A stretch of 64,000 nt of DNA from JANXSF01 sp043745195 (lineage in GTDB: Bacteria; Acidobacteriota; Terriglobia; Bryobacterales; Bryobacteraceae), in contig JAYTTF010000055.1 in the NCBI GenBank assembly GCA_043745195.1, positions 1 to 64,000 on the forward strand, read 5' to 3'. Every line of letters starts with the position of its first letter. Positions within the stretch are counted from its first letter, which is position 1. The position numbers and the translations under genes are program-made. The notes under the pieces are model-generated. The model was not told the origin of the DNA. It saw only the letters and a program-made list of their open reading frames with translations, and made no database searches. Of the stretch, positions 9,260-18,025 are shown piece after piece.

Positions 9260-10020
9260 CAGTCAGCATGCCTCCGTTTGGGGTGTGTAAATACCGGGAT
9301 GCGTTTTAATAGCAGCTTTGCAGCTTGCCAATGAATACGCACGACCACCATGGCGGTGGTTAGGGGAAAGCGAAGCAAAGCACTGGTTAGGTTTTCTGAG
9401 GTCCAGGCGTGCTTCTTAAGAGTTAAGGTGGCGTCGAATTTCTGGCGACCGTCCTCAAACACTGAGATGTGAGACGTAAGGGTTTCGCCTGGATTTGTGA
9501 ATGTAAATTCGTATCCCAGGTCCATGGGGAGAAACGGGGAAACGTGGAATGCCTTATTTGCTTTGTATCGGAATGAATTCTCGGCTGGAATGCGGCAACC
9601 ATCGTGGAGCCAATAATTGTGGGTTTCGCCGAACGTATTGTTCACTTCCGCAAGCACCATTTCCAGATTGCCCGTTAGTCCAAAACAGTAGAAAAACGAA
9701 ATGGGATTGAACACATATCCCAAGTACCGAAGTTGCGTCAGCAGAAATATGGGGCCTTTGGGGAGTTCAATTCCGTGGGCTAAGGCGTCTTTATGCAGCC
9801 TTTTCCGAAGAGAAAGATTTCTGTCCCCAAAGTGGTCTCGCTCCACAAAAGAGGTCCAGTTGAATCGATTGTAACTGGCGAAGCGGGATACTTTCATCAT
9901 GTCTGGAATGTGATCTACATCGAGGAAGGAAAGGAATACGGGATAACTGAAATCGTGCGGAGTGGGGTTGAGCCGGCGGTGGCGCAAAGTACCTTCGTAG
10001 ATGGCTGGTTCGGGGATCAC
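9259..10020 (-). CDS. DUF1365 family protein, fatty-acid modification locus
   Basis: 253 residues from GTG at 10020, which overlaps the TGA of the preceding oxidase gene and has GGAG about 8 bases upstream; longer in-frame starts would lie inside the oxidase gene. The sequence is DUF1365-like: YEGTLRHRRLNPTPHDFSYPVFLSFLDVD at the start, then LTQLRYLGYVFNPISFFYCF and NNTFGETHNYWL. DUF1365 proteins are almost always encoded with CFA-type methyltransferases and flavin amine oxidases in bacteria and plants, and such genes respond to singlet oxygen in Rhodobacter. Their biochemical role is not settled. Hydrophobic C-terminal stretches hint at membrane association. Confidence 0.87.
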   Translation of the reverse strand: MIPEPAIYEGTLRHRRLNPTPHDFSYPVFLSFLDVDHIPDMMKVSRFASYNRFNWTSFVERDHFGDRNLSLRKRLHKDALAHGIELPKGPIFLLTQLRYLGYVFNPISFFYCFGLTGNLEMVLAEVNNTFGETHNYWLHDGCRIPAENSFRYKANKAFHVSPFLPMDLGYEFTFTNPGETLTSHISVFEDGRQKFDATLTLKKHAWTSENLTSALLRFPLTTAMVVVRIHWQAAKLLLKRIPVFTHPKRRHAD

Positions 10021-11243
10021 CAGTTTACTCCAAGCTGCTTGGCGACCCGAATAGCAGAAGTTAGCCCATCTTCGTGAAATCCGTAGGACCAATAAGCACC
10101 ACAGAAGTGGATGTGGCGTTGACCGCTGATTTCAGCCCAACGATCCTGCGCGGCAACTGCTTCTTTGGTGTAGAGAGGATGATTGTACTGCATCGTGCGG
10201 AGCACTTTCTCCGAATTGATCGCGGATTGGGCATTTAACGTGACGCAGTATTGAATGGTGCCAGGTAGGTTCTGCAGGCGGTTCATGTCGTAGGTGAGCG
10301 TAACACCGTCTTTTTTACCCAGAATGCAATTCCAGGATGCTCTGGCTACTCCTGGTTTAGGTAACAGCGATTCGTCGGTATGGAGACATGCGGTGTTTGC
10401 TGAAGTTTTGAAATTTCCCATTACATCCTGTTCCCGCGAAGTTGGAGAGTCCAATAAACCAAGCGCTTCCTGGGCATTGCAGGCAAGAACAACTTCATCG
10501 AATAACAATACGACTCCCGACGCCATTTGGATTTGGATGCTGCCATGATGGCTGGCGATGGATTGAATTCTGGCTTCTAGTACAATTCCGTCTTTGTAGG
10601 GACGGGTAATTGGTTCTATGTAGGATGAACTTCCACCTTTGACTGCCTGCCAAATGTGATGATGGCCGACGCTGAGCAGATTGTGGTTTGAGAAAAAACG
10701 GATCAACGTGAGGGCAGGGAATTCACCGATTCGTTCGGAAGCCGTGGACCAGATGGCTGAGGCCATTGGAAACAGGTAGTTGTCCTTAAAATTCTGGCTG
10801 TATTGTTCCTGTGAAAGATAGTCGCTAAGGGAGATGGGATCTTTTGTTTCCAGAAGTCGCGGGGCTTGTTTATTGAACCGTAGAATTTCAATTCCCAAGC
10901 GATAATGGCTAGGACGAAAAAGATTGCTACGATTTGCGAAAAAGCCGCTCAAACCGTTGCTGGAGTAGCCAAAGCCAGTCTCGGGATGGAAGACAGAAAA
11001 GGACATGTCTGAAGGCTGAGTTTCTACATTCAATTCGCGAAAAAGACGAACTAGGTTGGGATAGGTACGTTCATTATAGACAATAAAACCACTGTCGATC
11101 TGAAGGCCGCCAATCGAATGAGTATGAGTATGACCTCCCAGACGATTCCGGTTTTCAAATAGCCACACTTCGTATTTCCGGCTAAGAAAATATGCGGCCG
11201 ACATGCCTGAAATTCCCGATCCGATGACGGCAATTCGACTCAT
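10017..11243 (-). CDS. FAD-dependent amine-oxidase-like flavoprotein of the lipid locus
   Basis: 408 residues from ATG at 11243 (MSRIAVIGSGISG). An upstream in-frame start would add 17 residues with no similarity to the fold. Residues 3-30 are a Rossmann FAD-binding motif (GSGISGMSAAYFL) followed by GGHTHTHS. The C-terminus WSYGFHEDGLTSAIRVAKQLG is the second FAD-contacting segment of the flavin amine oxidase/desaturase superfamily. In homologous loci this gene is paired with DUF1365 and CFA synthase; oxidation or desaturation of an acyl chain is a reasonable inference, not shown. First gene of the minus-strand operon; the divergent plus-strand genes start 88 bases away. Confidence 0.88.
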   Translation of the reverse strand: MSRIAVIGSGISGMSAAYFLSRKYEVWLFENRNRLGGHTHTHSIGGLQIDSGFIVYNERTYPNLVRLFRELNVETQPSDMSFSVFHPETGFGYSSNGLSGFFANRSNLFRPSHYRLGIEILRFNKQAPRLLETKDPISLSDYLSQEQYSQNFKDNYLFPMASAIWSTASERIGEFPALTLIRFFSNHNLLSVGHHHIWQAVKGGSSSYIEPITRPYKDGIVLEARIQSIASHHGSIQIQMASGVVLLFDEVVLACNAQEALGLLDSPTSREQDVMGNFKTSANTACLHTDESLLPKPGVARASWNCILGKKDGVTLTYDMNRLQNLPGTIQYCVTLNAQSAINSEKVLRTMQYNHPLYTKEAVAAQDRWAEISGQRHIHFCGAYWSYGFHEDGLTSAIRVAKQLGVNW

Positions 11244-11330
11244 AATGACAACGCTCGATTGTAAGGGACTGGTTTGGTGGGTGTCAATTGACAAGGTAGC
11301 TGATTTCCGTTAGCCTCTGGAAGGACATCA

Positions 11331-11657
11331 ATGAAAAAACTGCTACAAATCCTTTTTCTGGGCATCTTCGTATCTATGATTGTGATGACCATCTGGACTT
11401 CCATGCAAATGAGCATTTGGGATGCATGGCCGACCTACAAAGCGAATCCCTGGGCCATTGCAACTTTATATGATGCCTATTTTGGATTTCTGACCTTTTT
11501 TATTTGGGTCTATTTCAAGGAAACCAACTTAGGTTCCAAAGCTGTCTGGTTCCTGCTTATCATGTCGTTGGGTAACATTGCCATGTCCTTTTACGTATTG
11601 CTTCAACTGAACAGGCTGAAGCCCGGAGAACCCGTCTCACGAATGTTGGTAGCTTAA
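11331..11657 (+). CDS. DUF1475 family small membrane protein
   Basis: 108 residues with three predicted membrane segments (about 5-24, 46-63 and 72-92). The SIWDAWPTYKANPWAIATLYDAYFGFLTFF core fits the DUF1475 family, which lacks a known function but is often found beside CFA synthase and DUF1295 genes. A good ribosome site, GGAAGGA, lies 6 bases before the ATG. It is the first gene of the plus-strand half of the lipid locus, divergent from the flavin oxidase. The next gene starts 5 bases after its stop. Confidence 0.75.
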   Translation: MKKLLQILFLGIFVSMIVMTIWTSMQMSIWDAWPTYKANPWAIATLYDAYFGFLTFFIWVYFKETNLGSKAVWFLLIMSLGNIAMSFYVLLQLNRLKPGEPVSRMLVA

Positions 11658-11662
11658 AAACT

Positions 11663-12136
11663 ATGGGCAATTCATTTTGGCAGCGGCGTATTGTTCAACC
11701 TGTATTGTTACTGCTGAAGCAGGGGTTAACTCCGGAAAAGCTGGCTTTGACGATATCTTTGGGCATTGCTTTGGGAACGGTACCGGTGCTTGGTTCAACC
11801 TCGATTTCCTGTGCGTTGGCGGCAGCTTTTCTGGGGTTGAATCAGGCGGCCATCCAGGGCGTTAACTATCTTGCTTATCCTTTGCAACTGGTGTTGCTAA
11901 TTCCGTTTCTTAAGTTAGGGGCGCTGTTGTTTGGTGATCACGGATTTCAATTGACGCTTAGCGACATTCAGCATTTGATTTCCTCTGGAATCATGAATAC
12001 CATCACAACGCTTTGGACAGCAACAATGCATGGCATTGTTGCCTGGGGTGTGTTGGTCATTCCCGCCGTCACAATCCTCTATTTTATTCTGTGCCCAGTT
12101 CTAAGGCTGGCGGCGGAAAGGCAGAACATTTCATGA
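11663..12136 (+). CDS. DUF2062 family integral membrane protein
   Basis: 157 residues. The LTPEKLALTISLGIALGTVPVLGSTSISCALAAAFLGLNQAAIQGVNYL segment (~20-70) is the typical DUF2062 core, a re-entrant or paired hydrophobic hairpin, and a second pair of membrane segments follows (~75-95 and ~115-145). Function of the family is unknown. It is translationally coupled: its TGA overlaps the ATG of the DUF1295 gene (ATGA at 12133-12136). Presence in this operon suggests a membrane or lipid role. Confidence 0.8.
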   Translation: MGNSFWQRRIVQPVLLLLKQGLTPEKLALTISLGIALGTVPVLGSTSISCALAAAFLGLNQAAIQGVNYLAYPLQLVLLIPFLKLGALLFGDHGFQLTLSDIQHLISSGIMNTITTLWTATMHGIVAWGVLVIPAVTILYFILCPVLRLAAERQNIS

Positions 12137-12900
12137 ATACAGTTTTGTACGCTTGGGCTGCTGTTAGCCTCTTGATGTTCGCCCTTTGGCTGTTGCATTT
12201 TCCATTGAAGAACGCTTCTATTGTGGACGCAGGTTGGGCTGTGGGAATTGCTATGTGCGGTTCTATTGCTGCGGCATTGGGGCACGGAGATGAAAATCGC
12301 AGAATGCTGATGGCTGGCATGATTGTATTCTGGGGAGTCCGGCTGGCTTCGCACCTTCTTTTTGACCGGATTATTGGACATCCAGAGGAAGGCCGTTATG
12401 TGGAATTGCGGGAAAAGTGGAAGACCAACATTGGCTTGAAATTTTTGGGCTTCTATCAACTGCAGGCCTTAACTTGCGTGATGCTTGCTACTCCATTCTT
12501 TTTGGCCAGCAGTAATACCCGTGCGCTGGGTATCTGGGATTTAGTGGGTGTTGGGGTGTGGGCCACTGGCTTAATCGGCGAATCAACTGCGGACCGGCAA
12601 TTGAACCGTTTTAAATCAAATCCTGCCAGCCGTGGGCTGACATGCCGTGTTGGGTTGTGGAACTATTCACGCCACCCGAATTACTTTTTTGAATGGTTGA
12701 CTTGGATTGGATATGCCATTATTTCCTTGCCGGCGGAATGGGGTTGGGCAGGCATACTTGCGCCTTCCATGATTCTGTTTTTCCTGCTGAAGTTGACTGG
12801 AATTCCGGCTACCGAAGAACATGCATTGCGAAGCCGTCGAGATTATAAAGAGTATCAAGCAACTACCAGTGCTTTTGTGCCTTGGTTTAAACGATCCTGA
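12133..12900 (+). CDS. DUF1295 / steroid-5-alpha-reductase-like membrane protein
   Basis: 255 residues from ATG at 12133. A longer reading from 12013 would overlap the DUF2062 gene in another frame and is not needed. Five or six membrane segments are visible. The motif LTCRVGLWNYSRHPNYFFEWLTWIG near residue 180 is the NADPH-contacting signature of DUF1295 and isoprenylcysteine methyltransferase/5-alpha-reductase folds. These proteins reduce double bonds or methylate lipids in the membrane; the reaction here is unknown. The stop TGA shares one base with the ATG of the next gene (TGATG). Confidence 0.86.
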   Translation: MNTVLYAWAAVSLLMFALWLLHFPLKNASIVDAGWAVGIAMCGSIAAALGHGDENRRMLMAGMIVFWGVRLASHLLFDRIIGHPEEGRYVELREKWKTNIGLKFLGFYQLQALTCVMLATPFFLASSNTRALGIWDLVGVGVWATGLIGESTADRQLNRFKSNPASRGLTCRVGLWNYSRHPNYFFEWLTWIGYAIISLPAEWGWAGILAPSMILFFLLKLTGIPATEEHALRSRRDYKEYQATTSAFVPWFKRS

Positions 12901-13943
12901 TGGGCAATATTCAGCCACCCTTTTATTGGACTTTGCTGGACAAAGATATTGTCCCGGATTGGATTATTCGCATTGCTATTAGGCGGTTCAACCGAATGCG
13001 CCTGCGCGAACAAACTGAGCCGACGCCTGAACTGCAGCGCAAGCGATTGGAGGATTTCGTTGAAGAGTTGCGCCGTAGCGAGATTGCGCTGAACACGGGC
13101 GAAGCGAACGAACAGCACTACGAAGTGCCCACTCGCTTTTATGAATTGGTGCTGGGAGCTCGCCGAAAATATAGCTGTGCTTATTGGCCTGAAGGCTTGA
13201 ACACGCTGGATGCAGCAGAAGAGGCAATGCTGTCGTTAACCGCTGAGCGAGCCAGAATCCTGAACGGTCATCGAATCCTAGATTTGGGATGTGGTTGGGG
13301 GGCACTCTCGCTTTACTTAGCCGAAAAGTATCCTAATTCACAGATCACGGGTGTTTCCAACTCCAGGACGCAGCGTCAATTTATTTTGGATCAAGCGACC
13401 AAACGGAATTTGAAGAATGTGGAGATCATTACTGCAAACATGGTCACTTTCGATACCAGTGAGAAGTTTGATCGTATTGTGAGTGTGGAAATGTTTGAAC
13501 ACATGCGCAACTACGAACTGCTGCTGGAAAGAATATCGAAGTGGATGAACTCGGACGCACTGCTGTTTGTTCATGTCTTTTCTCATTCCAAATTCGCTTA
13601 TCCGTTTGCGGTGAAGGATGGAACGGATTGGATGGCGGAGTACTTTTTTACAGGCGGATTAATGCCGAGTGATGATCTACTTCTGTACTTTCAAAAACAC
13701 GTTACATCCACTGATCATTGGCTGATGAGTGGTGTCCACTATGAAAAAACCGGACGGGCCTGGTTGGAACTATTGGATCGAAACAAGCAAGAGATCCTAA
13801 CTGAATTCCGAAAAGTGTATGGGCAAGAAGCAGTCGCGAGGCTTGCGCGTTGGCGGATTTTCTTCATGGCAGTGGAAGAAGTTTGGGGTTTCGCCGGCGG
13901 AAAGGAATGGACAGTTTCGCATTATCTATTCAAGCGCAATTAG
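12900..13943 (+). CDS. Second CFA-like SAM-dependent methyltransferase
   Basis: 347 residues, shorter than a true CFA synthase, and close to the branch that includes coclaurine-N-methyltransferase-like and furan-fatty-acid methylases. EANEQHYEVPTRFYELVLG (~68-87), YSCAYWPEG (~91-99), the SAM loop ILDLGCGWGALSLYL (~126-140) and VSVEMFEHMRNYELLL are all present. It lacks the long N-terminal domain of the 8012-9259 enzyme. Last gene of the plus-strand operon DUF1475-DUF2062-DUF1295-this gene. By context it methylates an acyl chain prepared by the other enzymes of the locus; this is inference. Confidence 0.88.
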   Translation: MGNIQPPFYWTLLDKDIVPDWIIRIAIRRFNRMRLREQTEPTPELQRKRLEDFVEELRRSEIALNTGEANEQHYEVPTRFYELVLGARRKYSCAYWPEGLNTLDAAEEAMLSLTAERARILNGHRILDLGCGWGALSLYLAEKYPNSQITGVSNSRTQRQFILDQATKRNLKNVEIITANMVTFDTSEKFDRIVSVEMFEHMRNYELLLERISKWMNSDALLFVHVFSHSKFAYPFAVKDGTDWMAEYFFTGGLMPSDDLLLYFQKHVTSTDHWLMSGVHYEKTGRAWLELLDRNKQEILTEFRKVYGQEAVARLARWRIFFMAVEEVWGFAGGKEWTVSHYLFKRN

Positions 13944-13966
13944 CCTCCTGAAGTTGATACAATGCA

Positions 13967-15091
13967 ATGCCTATGGCTTCTTCAAAAGTTGATCGCCGCA
14001 ATTTCGGACAAACTGTTCTTGGAACCGCGCTTGTTCCTTCTGCATTAGCAGCAACATCACCCAAATGGCCGAGTGAGCGTGGTGCCACTCTGCAACGTCC
14101 CTGGGCACCTGGCATCAAAATTTCAGTTCAACTGCCTTCTGATCCTGCGGACGAGGACTTAACCTTTGTACAGCAGCTGGGCATAACGTATGTCAATATT
14201 CCGGGAGACGCAAAAACATCGTCGGTTGAAAACTACCTAAGGCTAAAGAGTAAGGTGGAAAGTTACGGATTGCGCGTGTGGAATATTGGCAATGCTAGTG
14301 TTCACAACATGGAAGAGGTTACGCTGAACCTTCCCGGAAGGGACAAGAAAATTCAAGAGTACAAAGACTTCCTTCGAAAGCTGGGTAAAGCCGGATTGCG
14401 TTATACAACCTATGCTCATATGGGCAATGGCATCTGGAGCTCCGACCGGGAGACTACGCGGGGTGGCGCATCAGCCCGGGCTTTTGATATTAAGACGGCG
14501 AAGGGCTATTGGAATGGCAAAGTTTTCACTGGGCCGTTGTCGCACGGACGTCAATTCACGGAGCAGGAAATTTGGGACAACTACGAATATTTCATCAAGC
14601 AGGTTGTGCCAGTGGCGGAGGAGGCTGGGGTATTTATTGGAATCCATCCTGACGATCCTCCCGTGCCGAACATTGGTGGGGTGCCGCGCTGCATATTTGG
14701 AAATTTCGAGGGCTATAGGCGAGCGATGGAAATAGCTAATAGTCCAAATGTTGGTGTTTGCCTGTGCTGCGGCACTTGGATGGAAGGAGGCGAGGCGATG
14801 GGCGTGGATGCTGTAGGCGCGATCAAGTATTTTGGGGAGCGCGGCAAGCTTTGGAAAATTCATTTTAGGAATGTTTCTTCACCCATGCCGCACTTCGTGG
14901 AAACTTTTGTGGACAACGGTTACACCGACATGTGGAAGTTGATGAAGGCGCTGCGAGATGTGGACTACGACGGCTGTGTAATAGGCGATCACTTTCCGCA
15001 AATGGTGGGTGGCGGTAGAACTGCCATCGCCTATACCGTCGGCTATATGAAGGCGCTGCTTTCGCGGGCGAATGCGGAAGCCCGGCCCTAA
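13967..15091 (+). CDS. Secreted mannonate-dehydratase (UxuA)-like TIM-barrel protein, paralogue 1
   Basis: 374 residues. Positions ~8-31 (VDRRNFGQTVLGTALVPSAL) resemble a Tat signal with an RR pair, so export as a folded protein is likely. The body follows the UxuA fold: HPDDPP at ~225 and KIHFRNVSSPMPHFVETFVDNG, where His and Cys/Asp residues bind Mn/Fe in UxuA. Classical UxuA is cytoplasmic and dehydrates D-mannonate; here neither uxuB nor other hexuronate genes are near, so the substrate may differ. Two starts, ATG 13967 and 13973, are equally possible. Related to 52053-53138 and to the pseudogene at 28861-29872. Confidence 0.82.
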   Translation: MPMASSKVDRRNFGQTVLGTALVPSALAATSPKWPSERGATLQRPWAPGIKISVQLPSDPADEDLTFVQQLGITYVNIPGDAKTSSVENYLRLKSKVESYGLRVWNIGNASVHNMEEVTLNLPGRDKKIQEYKDFLRKLGKAGLRYTTYAHMGNGIWSSDRETTRGGASARAFDIKTAKGYWNGKVFTGPLSHGRQFTEQEIWDNYEYFIKQVVPVAEEAGVFIGIHPDDPPVPNIGGVPRCIFGNFEGYRRAMEIANSPNVGVCLCCGTWMEGGEAMGVDAVGAIKYFGERGKLWKIHFRNVSSPMPHFVETFVDNGYTDMWKLMKALRDVDYDGCVIGDHFPQMVGGGRTAIAYTVGYMKALLSRANAEARP

Positions 15092-15215
15092 GCGATACGT
15101 TTGTCGCTTGGTTAAGTCCTCACCAGCATCGAGCATCACGTTGCGGGCAGCCTCGAGTATTGCTACGCGCTCACTTGTCAAAGACTTCGCGTTGGTTATT
15201 AAGCAGCATGAAACT
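15092..15215 (-). pseudogene. Possible coding remnant on the minus strand
   Basis: In the gap after the mannonate-dehydratase-like gene the minus strand reads, in one frame and with good amino-acid character, AKSLTSERVAILEAARN followed by VMLDAGEDLTKRQTY. The frame then runs into the antisense of the neighbouring gene without a natural end. No start, ribosome site or recognised domain accompanies it. It may be the leftover of a deleted gene, or chance. The remaining bases up to the tolC stop at 15308 hold nothing I can name. Confidence 0.25.
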
Positions 15216-15307
15216 TATTCCATGCACGCCTGCATCTTACATCGCGCCGCGCATTCCCATAACCTCCGACCATTGAATTAAAGTTGGCTGAGCAATTGGC
15301 AAGACAT

Positions 15308-17203
15308 TTATTTAATTGTTGCGGGAGCTCTGGAAACAACACCCTTTACCGCTTCGTCAATTTGAACATCGTAAGATCCCAATGTCTGACCGGTTGACCG
15401 CTCCAGTTCAACCTTTGCTCTTGCATAGGAGCTTAGTGCTGTCACCTCTGCTGCTTGGGCGGAGGTAAGGTCGCGTTGTGCCTGAATCACAAAGAAGATA
15501 GTAGAGGCACCAAGTGAGTATTTCTTCTGCTCTGCGTCAAGAGTTTGTTCCTGAAGTACTCGATTCTTGACCGCAGTTTGAAATCGCGCTCGCGCTTGTT
15601 GTTGGCCGATCAGAGCGTTTTCTACTTCGACTCGAACTTGGTTCAACTGCTGCTGCAAACGTATTTCGCTTTGTCGCAAGGTAAGTTGGTCGCGTTGCAT
15701 ATCTTCTTTCGCTTGACGGTTGCGGATGGGAATATTGAGTGTGACGCCAGCCGAGTAGTCAGGAAAATTGCGTGAGAACACTTGCTTTAATGCCGTTGCG
15801 TAACCGCCCAGGAAAAATTGATCCACTGAATTTGCCGGCCTCAAGGTAAAGTTCTGGTTCGCTGCTCCAGGTACAGGGGGAATGGGAATTGTGTTCACGT
15901 CGCCAGCCAGGGAGTTGTTGCGAAGGTCAAAAAACGCGTCCAGGGTAGGCAGCATCGCATTCCGCGTTCCTTTCAGTCCTAACTTTGAATTTTCAATGGC
16001 AATCCGCTGTTGCTCCAATTCCGGTCGCAACTGGACTGCTTTTTGGATCATGTCTTGAACTGGCTGAATTGCTTCCGAATCAGGCATAGAAATCCGATCC
16101 GTGGGAATAATGTGTGCTTCAGACAGGCCAGGGCTGGAAATACCAGTTCGGCTCAGCGAATTCTTAAGCACTGTTTCTTGTTGCAGAACGTTGGTTTCGG
16201 AAATGGTCAAGTCCTGCTGGCTACGGGCCACCTCCGCTTCCGCTCGAATAATTTCAATTGGTGCCAGGGTTCCAATTTCCACTTGCTTCTTGTTGTCGTC
16301 ATATAGTTTCTGATTCAACGTCAGCGCCTGCTTTTTTACACGCAGGTCCTCATTGAAGCTCACAAGATCCCAATAAATGTTGATCACACTGGAAACGGTG
16401 GTGATCACTTGTTGACGAAAAACCAATTCCGAAACGGTGATGCTATTTCTGGCAATGTGAATATTGCGGTGGTTCAAATCCAATCCAAAGCCTTGCAATA
16501 GTCGCTGGGTGACGGACAAATCTGCGGTCACTGAACGGGACGGGTTGAAGTCATTCCTACCTGCGTTTTGAAACAGAAAGTTGTTGTTAAACGATAAGGT
16601 GGCCGAAGTTCCAGTAAGCCAATTCTTCGACATTGAGACATTAGCTACCTTACTGTTGGAAATGAGTGAATTTGTGCCGGTTGCGAACAAACTAGTCTGC
16701 GGCGTTGTGCGATGCCCCCAACTGAGAGTGCTTTGGAACACTGGATCCAAACCCACCACTTGTGCTCCTGAAGTTGTGGTTGTTTGCTGTGCGCCTAATG
16801 AATTGGTCGCAATGCCGGCACCACCTACCGAACCAGCTGTTGAAGAATTACTCACACCCCCAGTAAATGCACGCACACCTCCGCCAGCCAGCGATCGCCG
16901 GTAATCGGATTGGGCGAGTTGGGGCCCATAGCGCTGCACTTCAATGTCAAGATTATTTTCTAGTGCAAGGGCAATTGCGTCTTGCAGCGAAAGGTAAATA
17001 TTCCCTCCGCGCATCAATGAATCCAACCGGTTTGAGTTGGATAGCTTGATTGGCGCCACCTCTTTCCACTTATATGGATCGGTTGCATTATTGATCCAAT
17101 CTCCCACGCGGTTCACGTTCATCTTAGGGGTTTGCGCAAACGAAGGCGCTGGAACCAGCATTAGGCTGGAAAGGATTATGCTCAGATAAGGTTTATAGGC
17201 CAT
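15308..17203 (-). CDS. TolC-family outer-membrane efflux protein
   Basis: 631 residues from ATG at 17203 (MAYKPYLSIILSSLMLVPAPSFA, a clear signal peptide). In-frame sequence upstream to 17446 overlaps pyrE on the other strand and is not protein-like. The protein carries two TolC-type coiled-coil halves: one around LYDDNKKQVEIGTLAPIEIIRAEAEVARSQQDL and a second around RDLTSAQAAEVTALSSYARAKVELERSTGQTL. An Ala/Gly/Ser/Thr-rich insert (about residues 105-150) is unusual and probably sits in the extracellular barrel loops. It forms trimeric outer-membrane channels for RND, ABC or MFS pumps; no pump gene is adjacent, so the partner is elsewhere. Confidence 0.87.
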   Translation of the reverse strand: MAYKPYLSIILSSLMLVPAPSFAQTPKMNVNRVGDWINNATDPYKWKEVAPIKLSNSNRLDSLMRGGNIYLSLQDAIALALENNLDIEVQRYGPQLAQSDYRRSLAGGGVRAFTGGVSNSSTAGSVGGAGIATNSLGAQQTTTTSGAQVVGLDPVFQSTLSWGHRTTPQTSLFATGTNSLISNSKVANVSMSKNWLTGTSATLSFNNNFLFQNAGRNDFNPSRSVTADLSVTQRLLQGFGLDLNHRNIHIARNSITVSELVFRQQVITTVSSVINIYWDLVSFNEDLRVKKQALTLNQKLYDDNKKQVEIGTLAPIEIIRAEAEVARSQQDLTISETNVLQQETVLKNSLSRTGISSPGLSEAHIIPTDRISMPDSEAIQPVQDMIQKAVQLRPELEQQRIAIENSKLGLKGTRNAMLPTLDAFFDLRNNSLAGDVNTIPIPPVPGAANQNFTLRPANSVDQFFLGGYATALKQVFSRNFPDYSAGVTLNIPIRNRQAKEDMQRDQLTLRQSEIRLQQQLNQVRVEVENALIGQQQARARFQTAVKNRVLQEQTLDAEQKKYSLGASTIFFVIQAQRDLTSAQAAEVTALSSYARAKVELERSTGQTLGSYDVQIDEAVKGVVSRAPATIK

Positions 17204-17429
17204 GGGCGTTAATTGAAGGAAACGTTTCTCAACTAAGAGATGTTCCCGAAAAAGTACAGATCGGAAATTTCTATAGTAGCAGTTCATTGCCCAATCGGAA
17301 ATTTTTGGCAACTCGCTAGTATGTAAAGACTTTGATTGCCTTGCTGAAGTTACCCTTGACCCTTGCTGGCCGAGCGCGGGAAAAGTCGTCCCACAATCGG
17401 ACACTTCGCTGCTGCTATATTGGGCTAGC

Positions 17430-18023
17430 GTGACTGAGCAAACCACTAATCAAACTATGCGCCGCTTTGAAGAAACCGGTGCCTATCTTACTGGACATTT
17501 CCGCCTCACCAGTGGCTTGCATAGCCCGGAATTCCTGCAATGTGCCAAAGTATTACAGCATCCAGCAATCGCCGCTGAATTTGGGGAAAGACTTGCCGCC
17601 GAGTTTAGAACATTAGTGGGAACGGTTGACCTTGTGGTAGCGCCGGCCATGGGTGGCCTGATTATTGGACACGAGGTTGCTAGGGCCCTTGGGGTACGTT
17701 TTATTTTCACTGAACGGGATCCTGATGCAAGAATGGTTTTGCGGCGTGGTTTCAGCTTGCAACGTGGGGAGCGGGCGGTTTTGGTAGAAGATGTAATTAC
17801 CACCGGCGGTAGTTCGATTGAAGTGATTGCATTGATCCAATCGCTTGGTGCCAGTGTGCTGGCTGCCGGGTCCATCATTGACCGTAGCGGAGGCAAAGCC
17901 GATGTGGGTGTAACGCGGGTTGCATTGGCAACCTTAAACGCAACTACTTATCCACCAGAGTCGTGCCCACTTTGCCAACAAGGCTTGGCAGTGGTCAAAC
18001 CAGGATCGCGTCCGGGCAAGTAA
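17430..18023 (+). CDS. pyrE: Orotate phosphoribosyltransferase
   Basis: 197 residues. The PRPP-binding motif VLVEDVITTGGSS lies near residue 117, GHFRLTSGLHSPEFLQCAKVL matches the N-terminal orotate and dimer-contact region, and APAMGGLIIGHEVARAL follows. It converts orotate and PRPP into OMP in pyrimidine synthesis, in the cytoplasm. GTG at 17430 is given; ATG at 17457 would remove nine non-conserved residues and is also possible. The truA start lies 3 bases after the stop, so the two are co-transcribed. The 226-base gap to the divergent tolC start should hold both promoters. Confidence 0.93.
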   Translation: MTEQTTNQTMRRFEETGAYLTGHFRLTSGLHSPEFLQCAKVLQHPAIAAEFGERLAAEFRTLVGTVDLVVAPAMGGLIIGHEVARALGVRFIFTERDPDARMVLRRGFSLQRGERAVLVEDVITTGGSSIEVIALIQSLGASVLAAGSIIDRSGGKADVGVTRVALATLNATTYPPESCPLCQQGLAVVKPGSRPGK

Positions 18024-18025
18024 AA

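Noticed and set aside
17204..17446. 81-residue N-terminal extension of the TolC-family gene
   Set aside because: Overlaps pyrE on the other strand and lacks signal-peptide logic; the real leader starts at 17203.
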